64,000 nucleotides of DNA from the NCBI GenBank assembly GCA_946223355.1, contig CAMIPB010000001.1, forward strand, positions 95,363 to 159,362. Direction: 5' to 3'. Made by a program: the position numbers and the translations under genes. The DNA comes from an uncultured Corynebacterium sp. Its GTDB lineage: Bacteria > Actinomycetota > Actinomycetes > Mycobacteriales > Mycobacteriaceae. Shown piece after piece: positions 49,678-58,624 of this stretch. Numbering within the stretch: the first letter of the stretch is position 1; each line of letters starts with the position of its first letter. The notes under the pieces are model-generated. The model had not been told where the DNA came from and searched no databases. It was given only the letters and a program-made list of their open reading frames with translations.

Positions 49678-50793
49678 CTATCCCAAGTGTGCGCATTCAT
49701 TAAAAGACGTCACAGTAGCGCCCGCCTCGTGGAATTCCACCGTGCTTATCGACGCCGGTTGCAGGAACATCCGTTGAAAAACCACCGGCCCTGCATCGAG
49801 CCCCTGGCGGAGGAAGGACTTGATGGGATAGACGTGGCTGACTACAACGACAGTTTTGCCCGCAAAGTCACGCTGCAGCTGTTGCCGAACCCCACGCACA
49901 CGGCGGTGCAGCGCTTGCACGGACTCCCCTCCTGGGGTGGCAAGCGAGTTATCGGTCAACCAATCATCATGCAGTTCTGGGTCCCGTGTTCGGGCTTCGT
50001 TAGCTGTTTTGCCATCCCACGCTCCAAAATCAAGTTCCTGCAAGTCTTCGTACTCGACCACCGTGTGGTTTCCCGGCACCGCGTCCGCAATTTCCTGCGC
50101 AGTAGCCACGCAGCGCTGCAGCGGCGATGTCACAATTGCATCGATACTTTCTAGGCCATTAGCCACCCGGCGCGCCAGTTCTTGTGCCAAGGAACGTGCT
50201 TGGCCCCGTCCTTGTTCATTGAGCTTCGCATCCGCACGGCCCGCGTACTGCTTTGCAGCCGTCATATCTGTAAACCCATGACGAACCAAAATAAAACGCG
50301 TGACTTCGCCACGTCCTGGCTGGAAGTCATCCGCGACTGGCTTTGGCGCTTCTTCCGTGCCGCCGACGATTCCTGTCGGGTGGCCAGCAGCAGCTGCATC
50401 CATTGCGTCGTTGCTCAGAGCGTCAGCGACTTTATTCTTGCCGCGCGGTATCCACTCGAGGGAAAACTGCTCGAACCCGTTTACAAGTGCGCGTGCTTCG
50501 AGGGCAAGCTTTTGCATGTCAGGGTGCTTGATTTTCCAGCGGCCGTTTATCTGTTCCACCACGAGCTTGGAATCCATATAAAACTCCACCTCGCTGGCGC
50601 CAAGCTCACGAGCTGCTTCTAGACCGCGGAGCAGTCCGTGGTATTCAGCGACGTTGTTTGTCGCTGATTCTCCCACTACATAATTGATTTCTTTGAGAAT
50701 CTTCTGCCCGTCGCCGGAGTAGACTACCGTGCCAGAACCGGCCACGCCCGGGTTTCCCCGGGAGCCGCCGTCAGCAAAAACTTTAACCTTCAC
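49678..50793 (-). CDS. Bifunctional RNase HI / histidine phosphatase (alpha-ribazole phosphatase-like)
   Basis: Residues 1-140 form RNase HI, with its carboxylates visible in FADGGSRGNPG, NVAEYHGLL, YMDSKLV and VADALSNDA. After a linker the C-terminal half is a histidine phosphatase: LVRHGFTD has the catalytic RHG and VVVSHVYPIK the second histidine. The M. tuberculosis orthologue Rv2228c combines both activities and its phosphatase acts on alpha-ribazole phosphate. That makes it a possible partner of CobT in this window. The GTG start (50793) is preceded by GAGGAG; a longer frame to 50847 is unlikely. Confidence 0.92.
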   Translation of the reverse strand: MKVKVFADGGSRGNPGVAGSGTVVYSGDGQKILKEINYVVGESATNNVAEYHGLLRGLEAARELGASEVEFYMDSKLVVEQINGRWKIKHPDMQKLALEARALVNGFEQFSLEWIPRGKNKVADALSNDAMDAAAAGHPTGIVGGTEEAPKPVADDFQPGRGEVTRFILVRHGFTDMTAAKQYAGRADAKLNEQGRGQARSLAQELARRVANGLESIDAIVTSPLQRCVATAQEIADAVPGNHTVVEYEDLQELDFGAWDGKTANEARTRDPELHDDWLTDNSLATPGGESVQALHRRVRGVRQQLQRDFAGKTVVVVSHVYPIKSFLRQGLDAGPVVFQRMFLQPASISTVEFHEAGATVTSFNECAHLG

Positions 50794-50816
50794 GCATCTC
50801 CTCAAAATAGTGGGAT

Positions 50817-51533
50817 TTAATTTGTGCGTACTAAGAAGCTGCCGCACTCAGGGCATTCCGGCATTTCATCAGCAGGCGCGTTGCGCACGGCTGATTTTGC
50901 TGCAGGTGGCAATACCACGAAGCAGCCCTTGCAGGAACGTCCATTGAATTCAGCGATGCCTACGAGGTTTTCCTGACGCTTGGCATCAAACTGCGCGACT
51001 ATCGTTTCTGGAAGCTCCTTGCGCAGCTGCTCGATGCGCTCTGCTGCTGGCATCTCAGGTTCAACGTGGGCGACTGCTTCAGCGGCGCGTTGTGCAAGTT
51101 CCAGCTTTCGCTTGGCCTCATCGACGCGGGCACCGTGTACATCGAGGTTGTTGCGCAGGGCGTGGATTTCGTTGTGTGCTTCCTGCAGTTCACTCATCAA
51201 ATCTGCAATACGGGACTTGGATGAATACAGGTCATGCTCGATGTCTTTGCGGCGGACCGGATCGGTTTCCGCTCCTAGTTGCTTCTTGTTGTCGGCTTCC
51301 CGACGTCGCAGCTTGCGCTCGTCTTCCTGGATACGCAGGATTTCTGCTTCCATGTCATCAACAGCCATCTGCGCTGACGCCGCTGCGTTTAATGCCGAGG
51401 TGTGCTCTGCCTTCGCTCCTTCTAGTGCCTTGGCCTCCTCGCTAGCTTCCGCAGCCTTGGGAGCAAGACCTTCACCGCGGGATAAGTTAGCCAGCTCTAA
51501 GAGCTTCAGCTGAGTATCTTTATCTAGTTTCAT
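50817..51533 (-). CDS. Zinc ribbon domain protein with long coiled coil
   Basis: The 238-residue protein is mostly a helical coiled coil (about 35-160, with many Glu/Lys/Arg/Ala heptads). It ends with a zinc ribbon whose two CxxC pairs are CKGC near 202 and CPEC near 229. It belongs to the C4-type zinc ribbon/CT398-like family, of which M. tuberculosis Rv2229c is a member. The gene order Nif3-like, zinc ribbon, RNase HI fusion is conserved in mycolate actinobacteria. GGAGG precedes two adjacent ATGs (51536 and 51533); I chose the second for spacing. Confidence 0.9.
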   Translation of the reverse strand: MKLDKDTQLKLLELANLSRGEGLAPKAAEASEEAKALEGAKAEHTSALNAAASAQMAVDDMEAEILRIQEDERKLRRREADNKKQLGAETDPVRRKDIEHDLYSSKSRIADLMSELQEAHNEIHALRNNLDVHGARVDEAKRKLELAQRAAEAVAHVEPEMPAAERIEQLRKELPETIVAQFDAKRQENLVGIAEFNGRSCKGCFVVLPPAAKSAVRNAPADEMPECPECGSFLVRTN

Positions 51534-51550
51534 CATTGCCTCCACAACGT

Positions 51551-52453
51551 TTAAGACTGATGTTCTTTAGGATGCGCGCTCACGGTCCACGGATCCGTGC
51601 GAATCTCAATAACTTCACACGATACGCCCACTGCAGCGGAAACTACATCTCGCGCCTGGTAGCACCACGGGAACTCACTCGCCCAGTGGGCAGTATCAAT
51701 CACAGCCATGCCGCTGGCCCGCAGGTGCTCGTCAACCGGGTGGTGACGTAAATCAGAGCTGACAAAAACATCCGCGCCCAGGCTGGCCGCGGCCTCCAGA
51801 AAGGAATCTCCAGAACCAGAAGATACGGCTACTGTGCGGATCATCTTGTCCGGATCCCCGGAAGCACGAACTCCCCAAGCGGTTTCTGGCAAAGCGTTAG
51901 CTACCTGTTGGGTGAATTCACGCAGCGTCATCGGCTGGTCCAGCTCACCGACGCGCCCTAGGCCGCACGCGGTTTCCAATGCTAATTGCTTCGTATCTAA
52001 CTCGTTTTCAGACGACGTGTCCAGCTTCGGCGCAATTGGGCGGCCAGGGGTAATACCGACCAGCTGAGCCAAAGCATCGTTGACTCCCGGACGTGCTGAA
52101 TCCGCATTAGTATGCGCAGCAAATAAAGCCACACCTCCGGTAATCAGGGTGTGAATAACTTTGCCTTTAGGAGTATTAGCCGCCACCGAATGAACCCCGC
52201 GCAACAGCAACGGGTGATGCACAATAAGCATCTGCGCGCCTGAGTTGACAGCTTCCTCAGCCACGGACTGCGTGCAATCTAAAGCAAACAGAACCTTGGT
52301 TACCTCTGCCTCCGGATCACCACAGATGAGTCCTACCTGGTCCCACTTTTCTGCCAATGCAGGCGGGTATGCAGTATCCATGGCGTGGACGATATCGGCG
52401 ACGGTGACCGAGGTGGCGTCGGCAAGCAGCGGTTTTCCCTGCTCTTTTGTCAT
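51551..52453 (-). CDS. Nif3-like dinuclear metal centre protein
   Basis: The 300-residue protein has the Nif3/YqfO metal-binding motifs: VHHPLLLRG near residue 78, AAHTNAD near 110, and a C-terminal HWASEFPW with a further histidine and glutamate. The biochemical role of the family is unsettled; GTP cyclohydrolase-like activity has been suggested. Between the domains lies an extra segment of about 60 residues. The ATG follows AAGGAG by ten bases. It starts the three-gene unit Nif3-like, zinc ribbon, RNase HI/phosphatase. Confidence 0.9.
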   Translation of the reverse strand: MTKEQGKPLLADATSVTVADIVHAMDTAYPPALAEKWDQVGLICGDPEAEVTKVLFALDCTQSVAEEAVNSGAQMLIVHHPLLLRGVHSVAANTPKGKVIHTLITGGVALFAAHTNADSARPGVNDALAQLVGITPGRPIAPKLDTSSENELDTKQLALETACGLGRVGELDQPMTLREFTQQVANALPETAWGVRASGDPDKMIRTVAVSSGSGDSFLEAAASLGADVFVSSDLRHHPVDEHLRASGMAVIDTAHWASEFPWCYQARDVVSAAVGVSCEVIEIRTDPWTVSAHPKEHQS

Positions 52454-52536
52454 GTTGTCGTTGCTCCTTAGCAATTGGTGGGCTTAGTGGTCTATCCTAA
52501 CTTCGTTGTAAATAAACATAAGGAGTGCAACTATCC

Positions 52537-53034
52537 ATGTCTGGATCCAAGCCAGCTTTTGAAGACGATAAGCGCCTGCACATCACATTTGTATGCACCG
52601 GCAACATCTGCCGCTCTCCGATGGCAGAGATCATTGTCCACGACGCACTCGAAAAGGACATGCTGGATTTGAAGGCTCGCGTATCCTCCTGCGGTATTGG
52701 CGGCTGGCACGTTGGCCAGGGTGCGGACAAGCGTGCTGTGGCTGAGTTGCGCCGCTCGGGTCACGATGGTTCTGAGCATGTTGCCGCGCAGCTAGGACCA
52801 GAACACATGGATGCGGATTTGGTCGTCGCACTAGATACCGGCCACCGCTCTGAGCTCATTGCCCGCGGCATCCCCGAGGAGCGTGTGCGCTTGCTCCGTA
52901 GTTTTGACCCTGCGGCTGGCGAGGATGCTTCTGTCGAAGATCCCTATTACGGCGGCCCGGAAGGCTTTACCGTAACCCATGAACAAATAGAAGCGGCCGT
53001 GCCGGGGATTTTGGATTGGGTCCGCAACAACTAA
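52537..53034 (+). CDS. Low-molecular-weight protein-tyrosine phosphatase
   Basis: The 165-residue protein has the signature CTGNICRS near residue 21-28 (Cys nucleophile and Arg) and the general-acid loop in DPYYGG near 138. It resembles mycobacterial PtpA. It has an N-terminal tail of about 15 residues before the first strand. The ATG at 52537 lies 11 bases after AAGGAG; a non-ATG upstream start is possible. The SURF1 gene starts five bases after its stop, so the two are probably co-transcribed. Confidence 0.93.
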   Translation: MSGSKPAFEDDKRLHITFVCTGNICRSPMAEIIVHDALEKDMLDLKARVSSCGIGGWHVGQGADKRAVAELRRSGHDGSEHVAAQLGPEHMDADLVVALDTGHRSELIARGIPEERVRLLRSFDPAAGEDASVEDPYYGGPEGFTVTHEQIEAAVPGILDWVRNN

Positions 53035-53039
53035 GCTAA

Positions 53040-53981
53040 GTGTTTGTGACTACGTCAGTTAAGAACTGGGCAAAGACCTTCCTCAAACCGAGCTGGGTCA
53101 TGCTCACGCTGTTCATCATTGCTTTTTCTTACTTGTCTTTTTCTGTTCTGGCGCCTTGGCAGCTGAACAAGAACCACGACATCGCTGAACGCAATAAACA
53201 AATTGAGCGCGCATACGAAGCTGATCCTGTCCCCGCTGAACAGGCTTTAACTGATACCGGCGCTATCGAGCCTGGTGACGAGTGGACGCGCGTGACCATG
53301 ACAGGAAAATACCTGCCGGATTCTGAAGTTCTCCTGCGTCTGCGCCCTGCCGGTACTGGGCCGTCCTATCAGTCTTTGATCGCATTCCAAGCTGATTCAG
53401 GGCTCACTCTTTTGGTCAACCGCGGTTGGCTTCCCGCTGGCGAAGCCAACGCAGTTCCAGAGATCCCTGCTCCTCCGCAGGGCACGCAGACCATCTCCGG
53501 TATGGTCCGCGACGGTGAACGCCTCCATGATTCCCAGCCCATCGATCGCGAGGGCTACCAGCAGGTCTACTCCATCAACACCGAGCAAATCGGTGAACTC
53601 ACGTCCATCGAGCTTGGCGAAGACTATGTTCAGCTATCGGATGCTACCCCGGGTGTACTCAACCCGATGCCCGTTCCCAAACTCGACACCGGATCCCACC
53701 TGTCCTATGGCCTGCAGTGGATAGCGTTTGGCATCATGGCGCCTATCGGTCTCTTTTACTTCGTCTACTCCGAAATCAAGGAACGCCGCCGCGTGCGTGA
53801 GGAGGCCGCCGAGCTTCCCGACGCACCCTCCTCTGCCCCAGACCAGCTCGAAAGCTCGTCTGTCCAGGCAGCGACCGAACCAGCTGCTGGACCAGCTGCT
53901 GGACCAGCGACTGACCCCGCGACCGAAGCCGCTCCCCAGAAACCAAGGAAACGCGCAAACTACGGATCGCAAAGGCGCTAA
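53040..53981 (+). CDS. SURF1 family cytochrome oxidase assembly protein
   Basis: SURF1 helps insert heme a into subunit I of aa3 oxidase. The 313-residue protein has two transmembrane helices (about 20-40 and 222-243) flanking an extracytoplasmic domain; APWQLNKN after the first helix and VNRGWLP in the domain are family motifs. The C-terminal 60 residues are a cytosolic, Ala/Pro-rich low-complexity tail with a PAAGPAAGPATDPAT repeat and a basic end. The start is GTG (53040 or 53046). It supports the oxidase encoded at the left end of the window. Confidence 0.92.
   Translation: MFVTTSVKNWAKTFLKPSWVMLTLFIIAFSYLSFSVLAPWQLNKNHDIAERNKQIERAYEADPVPAEQALTDTGAIEPGDEWTRVTMTGKYLPDSEVLLRLRPAGTGPSYQSLIAFQADSGLTLLVNRGWLPAGEANAVPEIPAPPQGTQTISGMVRDGERLHDSQPIDREGYQQVYSINTEQIGELTSIELGEDYVQLSDATPGVLNPMPVPKLDTGSHLSYGLQWIAFGIMAPIGLFYFVYSEIKERRRVREEAAELPDAPSSAPDQLESSSVQAATEPAAGPAAGPATDPATEAAPQKPRKRANYGSQRR
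53880..53930 (+). repeat. 12-bp in-frame repeat in the SURF1 gene
   Basis: CCAGCTGCTGGA-like units repeat about three to four times, encoding Pro-Ala-Ala-Gly, with later units diverged. Confidence 0.8.
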
Positions 53982-54034
53982 CGCGTACGATCGGTGCTCA
54001 CAGAAGTTTCAATCTCTACAGCTAAAGGAGCACC

Positions 54035-55057
54035 ATGCGCGCCGTAGTCATTCATGCCCCGGGCGATGTCCGTGTGGAGGACGTCGAAAAGCCCACGATT
54101 GCCCAACCCACAGACGCAATTATTGAAGTCAAAGCAGCATGCGTTTGTGGTTCAGATTTGTGGCCCTATCGCGGGGCAGAGGACGTCGACTCGGGTGCAC
54201 AGATGGGCCACGAATACGTAGGAGTTGTTTCCGAAATTGGCGATGACGTGCGCGACGTTCAGCCTGGTGACTGGGTAGTTGGCTCATTTGTTGCTTCCTG
54301 CGGTACGTGCGAAATCTGCGAGGCGGGCTACGAGTCCGGCTGTATAAACCGAGTGTTTATGGGCTCGGTTGGCACCCAAGCAGAATTCGCTCGTATCCCT
54401 CACGCCGACGGCACGCTGGTCAAGCTTCCTTCCCCACCTACTGACGAGCAGCTCCGCCACGTGCTGGCCGCCTCCGATGTTTTAGGCACCGGCTGGTTCG
54501 GCGCAGTCGCTGCAGAGGTAGGACCCGGCAAGACGGTGGCCGTGGTCGGCGATGGCGCAGTAGGGCTATCCGCAGTACTCGCTGCCAAGCAGCTCGGAGC
54601 GAAACGCATTATTGTTTCTTCCCGCCATCCGCAACGCCAAAACCTGGCCCGCCAATTTGGCGCAACCGATATCCTCGAAGAACGCGGCGAAGAATTTGCA
54701 GAGAAAGTTCGTGAGATGACTGAAGGCTACGGAGCCCACTGTGCCGTTGAAGCCGTGGGCACCGACGAAGCCATGCAACAAGCTATGAAATCCACCCGCC
54801 GTGGCGGACACGTTGGTTTCGTGGGCGTTTCTCATGATGTGACCATCGAGGGAATCAAAATGTTCATCTCCATGGTCCACTTGCATGGCGGCCCAGCCCT
54901 AGTGCGCCGCTTCCTGCCGGAACTCATCGATCTCATCTATTCCGGCGCCATCAGCCCCGGCGATGTCTTTGACCTCACCCTCCCGCTTTCTGACGCTCCC
55001 CGCGGTTACGACGCCATGGACAAGCGCGAAGCAATCAAGGTCATGCTCACGCCGTAG
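54035..55057 (+). CDS. Zinc-dependent alcohol dehydrogenase family protein
   Basis: The 340-residue enzyme has catalytic zinc ligands in VCGSDLWPY (near residue 38) and GHEYVG (near 60). The structural zinc cysteines are CGTCEICEAGYESGC (near 89-103), and a Rossmann motif VVGDGAVGLSAV lies near 170. It should oxidise an alcohol or reduce an aldehyde with NAD(P); the specific substrate cannot be told. AAAGGAG precedes the ATG. It stands alone between the SURF1 gene and a membrane protein gene. Confidence 0.9.
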   Translation: MRAVVIHAPGDVRVEDVEKPTIAQPTDAIIEVKAACVCGSDLWPYRGAEDVDSGAQMGHEYVGVVSEIGDDVRDVQPGDWVVGSFVASCGTCEICEAGYESGCINRVFMGSVGTQAEFARIPHADGTLVKLPSPPTDEQLRHVLAASDVLGTGWFGAVAAEVGPGKTVAVVGDGAVGLSAVLAAKQLGAKRIIVSSRHPQRQNLARQFGATDILEERGEEFAEKVREMTEGYGAHCAVEAVGTDEAMQQAMKSTRRGGHVGFVGVSHDVTIEGIKMFISMVHLHGGPALVRRFLPELIDLIYSGAISPGDVFDLTLPLSDAPRGYDAMDKREAIKVMLTP

Positions 55058-55195
55058 CCGAGGCTTCATTGCGGGGTTATGCTATGGCCGTAAACCCTTA
55101 ATTTTAGATTTACTTCCAAGCAGTCGCTGAGGATGGGGCCATGTCATCCCCCGCCTCCTCCTTTAGTAGCTGTCCTTTGTAAGGAGAGAACAAAC

Positions 55196-55732
55196 GTGTT
55201 GCTTGTGGCGATAATTACCGCTGAAGTTTTATTTTGGGTGTTTCTTTTTGGTGGGCTTTCGGCCCGCTATCTGCTTGGCTGGAAAAAATTAAGCACCGTG
55301 ATGCTTGTCCTCACTCCTGTCATTGATCTCATTTTGATGGGGTTGACCTATTATGATTTATCTCACGACGGTAAGTCTAATTTCATACACGGTCTTTCCG
55401 CGTTCTACGTCGGTTATTCGATTATTCTCGGCCCTTCAATCATTGGCGAAGCAGACCGGAAATTCGCTGCTCGATTCGGCGGGAAAGCCCCCGCGGAGAA
55501 GTCAGAACCTACTTACCGAGAACAGGTCACGACTTGGAAGAAAGTCATTGCTGCAACCGCGATTACGCTGCTTTTGCTAGCGGTAGGACTCTTTTTGGTC
55601 GGTTTCCAAGGGTCCTTCTGGGTCATTTACTGGATGATCACGGCAGTGTTCGTCGTTATTGCGTGGTGGTTTATCGGTCCATACCGCTCCCTTCGAAAAG
55701 AGAAGCAAAACGCTACCCGCAATTCTGCGTGA
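55196..55732 (+). CDS. Predicted membrane protein, five helices
   Basis: The 178-residue protein starts at a GTG ten bases after AAGGAG. Hydrophobic segments cover about 2-24, 33-55, 64-84, 120-142 and 145-167. A polar loop of about 35 residues (about 85-120) holds EADRKFAARFGGKAPAEKSE, and the C-terminus is basic. It looks like an integral membrane protein of unknown function that is common in actinobacteria. The IS30 element lies directly downstream; its left end begins about 35 bases after the stop codon, so the gene is intact. Confidence 0.75.
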   Translation: MLLVAIITAEVLFWVFLFGGLSARYLLGWKKLSTVMLVLTPVIDLILMGLTYYDLSHDGKSNFIHGLSAFYVGYSIILGPSIIGEADRKFAARFGGKAPAEKSEPTYREQVTTWKKVIAATAITLLLLAVGLFLVGFQGSFWVIYWMITAVFVVIAWWFIGPYRSLRKEKQNATRNSA

Positions 55733-55766
55733 CGTAAGGGTTGTCTACAGCAAGCGAGGGATATGG

Positions 55767-57435
55767 CGGATTCTAGGGATCGTCGAAACACCTGACCTTG
55801 ATTGGTGGTGTTTGTGGTGTCGAGTCGTTGGGATCCTTCGCCGGAGGTGGTGGAGCAGCTGTGCGTTTTAGTCCGCGGTGGCTGTAGTGTTCGTAGTGCT
55901 GCGATGGAATTAGGCCTTAGCCTGAATGTTGCTTATCGTTTGGTTCGCGAACTTCAGCTGCCTATTCGCAGTAAGAAGACTCTTTCCAGGCCAGATGCTC
56001 AACGCATTGAACAGCTGTGGAAGCAGGGCGTGAAGCCAATGCAGATTGCGTCCCGGCTCAATCTGACCCCGAGCGTGGTCTACCGCATTGGCATTGAGCG
56101 TGGCCTGTGGCACCGCAATCCCCATGGTCGTCGCGCAAACGCCACGTCACGTCGCTGTGAGTACTTGACGCTGCGGGTTAGCGCAATGGGCCGAAAGGAC
56201 GCCGCAGAAGCCGTCGGGATCAATCTGCGCGACGCCCTCGATATCGACAAGGGAGTTATTAAGCTCAATCCTGTAGGACGCGTGCCGTTTGTCCCCGACG
56301 GTCCAGACGTTGCGCTCTATAAAAGACTTATGCAGGTCTTGCCCTATGTTGACGGCCGCCAAGCAGTACCCGTCGAAGTCATCCCACAGCACGCAATAGA
56401 CAAGCGCATCAGTTCACGGTATTTGTCCGTCGAGGAGCGTGAACTCATCGCCGATTTGCACCGTCAAGGTCTTGGTGTGCGTGCTATTGCCCGACGATTG
56501 GGACGCTCTGCTGGAACGATAAGCAAGGAAATGGCACACAATCGCGACGAGTTTGGGCTGTATCTGCCGCATGCAGCTCACAGGAAATCGGTGCTGCGCA
56601 GGTTTAGGCCAAAGCCACGCAAGCTCGACACGAACGCGGCACTGCATGAGGTGGTGTGGTCGTTGTTGAAACAGCGGTATTCGCCGGTGCAGATTTCGAA
56701 TCGGTTGCGTCTGGACTTCCCTGACGATGACACTATGAGGGTGTGTCCTGAAACTATCTACATGTCGTTGTTCTTCCAAGCTAAAGGCGAGCTGAAGAAA
56801 GAAATCGCCGCGTGCCTGCGCCAAGGCCGCGCCGTGCGCAAGCCTCGCAACCAGCGCATTCCACGTCAACGGTTTAGCGATCCCATGGTGATGATTTCCG
56901 AGCGGCCTGCAACGGTCAACGATCGCGCAGTCCCTGGACATTGGGAAGGCGACCTCATCTTGGGCAAGGGAAACAAGTCAGCGATCGGCACCCTTGTGGA
57001 ACGCAGTACCAGGTACGTGATGTTGCTTCACCTGCCCAACGGCCACGGTGCTGTGGAAGTACGCAACGCGCTCGTCGACGCTATTCAACAGTTGCCGGCG
57101 CATTTGCGTGGCTCCCTGACGTGGGATCAGGGTAGTGAAATGGCTGGCCATAAGTCCTTCACCATTGCCACAGATTGCCCGGTGTACTTTTGTGACCCTG
57201 CATCACCATGGCAGCGAGGAAGCAACGAAAACACCAACGGGCTGCTGCGCCAGTATTTCCCCAAAGGCAGTGACCTATCGGTCCATACCAAAGAAGACCT
57301 CGAGTTCGTAGCCATGCAACTCAACGACAGACCACGCGCAACCCTAGGATTCGCCAAACCAGCCGAAAAAATGGCTGAACTGCTAGGCTGTGCCAACGAA
57401 AACTAGAACCGTGTTTCCACGACCACTAGAATCCG
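55767..57435 (+). mobile_element. IS30-family insertion sequence, apparently intact
   Basis: The element is bounded by imperfect inverted repeats of about 25 bp. The left one starts CGGATTCTAGGGATCG at 55767; the right one is the complement of GTGTTTCCACGACCACTAG at 57411-57435. After alignment 20 of 23 compared positions agree. It carries a single transposase gene. A target duplication is not obvious at these boundaries, so the exact ends may be off by a few bases. Confidence 0.85.
55817..57406 (+). CDS. IS30-family transposase
   Basis: The transposase has two N-terminal helix-turn-helix regions. A first region is near residues 10-90, and a second is LSVEERELIADLHRQGLGVR with AIARRLGRSAGTISKE, the IS30-type signature, near 205-245. 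The DDE domain starts at VPGHWEGDLILGKGNKSAIG (first Asp) and continues with TWDQGSEMAGH (second Asp) and PWQRGSNENTNGLLRQYFP (Glu). All three catalytic residues are present, so it may be active. Several GTG codons (55805, 55808, 55814, 55817) and a TTG at 55802 compete as start; none has a good ribosome site. Confidence 0.92.
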   Translation: MSSRWDPSPEVVEQLCVLVRGGCSVRSAAMELGLSLNVAYRLVRELQLPIRSKKTLSRPDAQRIEQLWKQGVKPMQIASRLNLTPSVVYRIGIERGLWHRNPHGRRANATSRRCEYLTLRVSAMGRKDAAEAVGINLRDALDIDKGVIKLNPVGRVPFVPDGPDVALYKRLMQVLPYVDGRQAVPVEVIPQHAIDKRISSRYLSVEERELIADLHRQGLGVRAIARRLGRSAGTISKEMAHNRDEFGLYLPHAAHRKSVLRRFRPKPRKLDTNAALHEVVWSLLKQRYSPVQISNRLRLDFPDDDTMRVCPETIYMSLFFQAKGELKKEIAACLRQGRAVRKPRNQRIPRQRFSDPMVMISERPATVNDRAVPGHWEGDLILGKGNKSAIGTLVERSTRYVMLLHLPNGHGAVEVRNALVDAIQQLPAHLRGSLTWDQGSEMAGHKSFTIATDCPVYFCDPASPWQRGSNENTNGLLRQYFPKGSDLSVHTKEDLEFVAMQLNDRPRATLGFAKPAEKMAELLGCANEN

Positions 57436-57460
57436 GCTATGCCTTGGAACAAACAACTAA

Positions 57461-57490
57461 ACCCCACTTTCCGTTTCCGGATTGTGGGGT
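57461..57490 (-). terminator. Hairpin downstream of tRNA-Val
   Basis: ACCCCAC (57461-57467) and GTGGGGT (57484-57490), extended inside by TCCG and CGGA, form a strong stem. It can end the minus-strand tRNA transcript and the plus-strand IS transcript. Confidence 0.7.
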
Positions 57491-57508
57491 CTAGTGGTGT
57501 TTCTCTTG

Positions 57509-57581
57509 TGCGTCCTGAGGGGATCGAACCCCCGACCTACTGGGTGTAAACCAGTTGCTCTTCCAGCTGAGCTAAAGACGC
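57509..57581 (-). tRNA. tRNA-Val (anticodon UAC)
   Basis: The 73-nt minus-strand sequence folds into a cloverleaf: acceptor GCGTCTT with AGGACGC, D-arm AGCTCAGCTGGAAGAGC, anticodon stem CTGG/CCAG with loop TTTACAC, and T-arm TCGGGGGTTCGATCCCCTC. The anticodon TAC reads valine codons GTA and GTG. CCA is not encoded. The IS30 element ends 74 bases downstream of its 3' end. Confidence 0.95.
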
Positions 57582-57709
57582 ATTTGCAACTCACGCTCTC
57601 GTGCGGTGCTTCAATTACTTTAAACCACGATGCTGACTTTTCCAAAACGCCAGCTAGAGACGCGTTTTAATAGGTAGTTCTGCGCGAGTTTAGCGCTACA
57701 TAAAGCGCG

Positions 57710-58132
57710 TTATCTCTTGGTGCCGCGACCAACGAGGCAAGATCCCTGCCAGTCACCGATGCGGTCAGCAGTGGTCTGCACAAGACCGGCAAGCTGGGCA
57801 GATTCAGAAATCTCACCAGGTGCTATTGTTCCCACCTGGCCAGCGCCTGGGGTGAGCAACCAAACGCGGCCACCGTCGACGAGAGGACGGACGGCGTCAA
57901 CAAGCCCGTCAACCAGATCGCCGTCATCTTCGCGCCACCACAGGATTACAGCGTCGCACAGGTCATCAGTTTCTTCATCAAGGAAGTCCTCACCGATGAC
58001 ATCCTCAACGGCCAGGGATACTGCTTCATCACAGTCTTCGTCCCAGCCGAGTTCGAGGACGATCATGCCCTCTTCGATTCCGAGCTGCTTCGCATAGTCG
58101 GGCTGGTTCTTCACGCCCGCAGCGTCTACCAC
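57710..58132 (-). CDS. DUF3052 family protein
   Basis: The 140-residue acidic protein starts at a GTG behind AGGAGG. Motifs such as YAKQLGIEEGMIVLELGWDE near 13 and a central acidic part (EETDDLCDAVILWWREDDGD), together with the position beside aceE, match the actinobacterial DUF3052 family; I recall M. tuberculosis Rv2239c, near aceE, as a similar case. It is divergent from aceE. Function is unknown; the conserved neighbourhood suggests a link to pyruvate dehydrogenase or fatty-acid precursor supply. Confidence 0.88.
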   Translation of the reverse strand: MVDAAGVKNQPDYAKQLGIEEGMIVLELGWDEDCDEAVSLAVEDVIGEDFLDEETDDLCDAVILWWREDDGDLVDGLVDAVRPLVDGGRVWLLTPGAGQVGTIAPGEISESAQLAGLVQTTADRIGDWQGSCLVGRGTKR

Positions 58133-58624
58133 TGTTGTAGTCCTCCTGATATGTAGTGCATTTTGACTCAGACGGAAAGCTTTCCAGGCTCGAGGCTCGA
58201 GTCAATTCTTCGGCTCAAGTAGATCTTTCGGTCTTTTGTATATGTACGATACCGGCAATGCGGGTGTTACGCCGGGAACCCTCATTTAGTTTCACCACTT
58301 TCTAGCCGTTTCACCCCAACTGCCCCTCCTCCACACCATGAGCTGCCAGTCCCACATAGCACCAATCAAGCTTTAGCAATATTTGCAAGATTTCGTACAA
58401 ATTTGCCGCTTACAGTAGGAACCCCAGAAGTGAAGGAATTCCCTGTTTTTAACAACCTTTACCGCGTCAGGCGAATCACTAGACGGATCTTTTATTGATT
58501 CAATCTGGATTAAATAGCGGGGTTGATATTGGCCACACCCAACCGCACAGTTCGAAATAAAAACACGTAAACTTACGGACAAAAAGAACTGACCGTTCCC
58601 CCTTCCCTTTTGGAGGTAGAAGAT
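58133..58624. promoter_or_regulatory. Divergent DUF3052 / aceE promoter region
   Basis: This stretch of about 490 bases between divergent genes contains no frame I can support. It should carry the aceE promoter and the DUF3052 promoter. No clear operator or riboswitch was recognised. The aceE ribosome site GGAGG lies at about 58610-58615. Confidence 0.4.
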
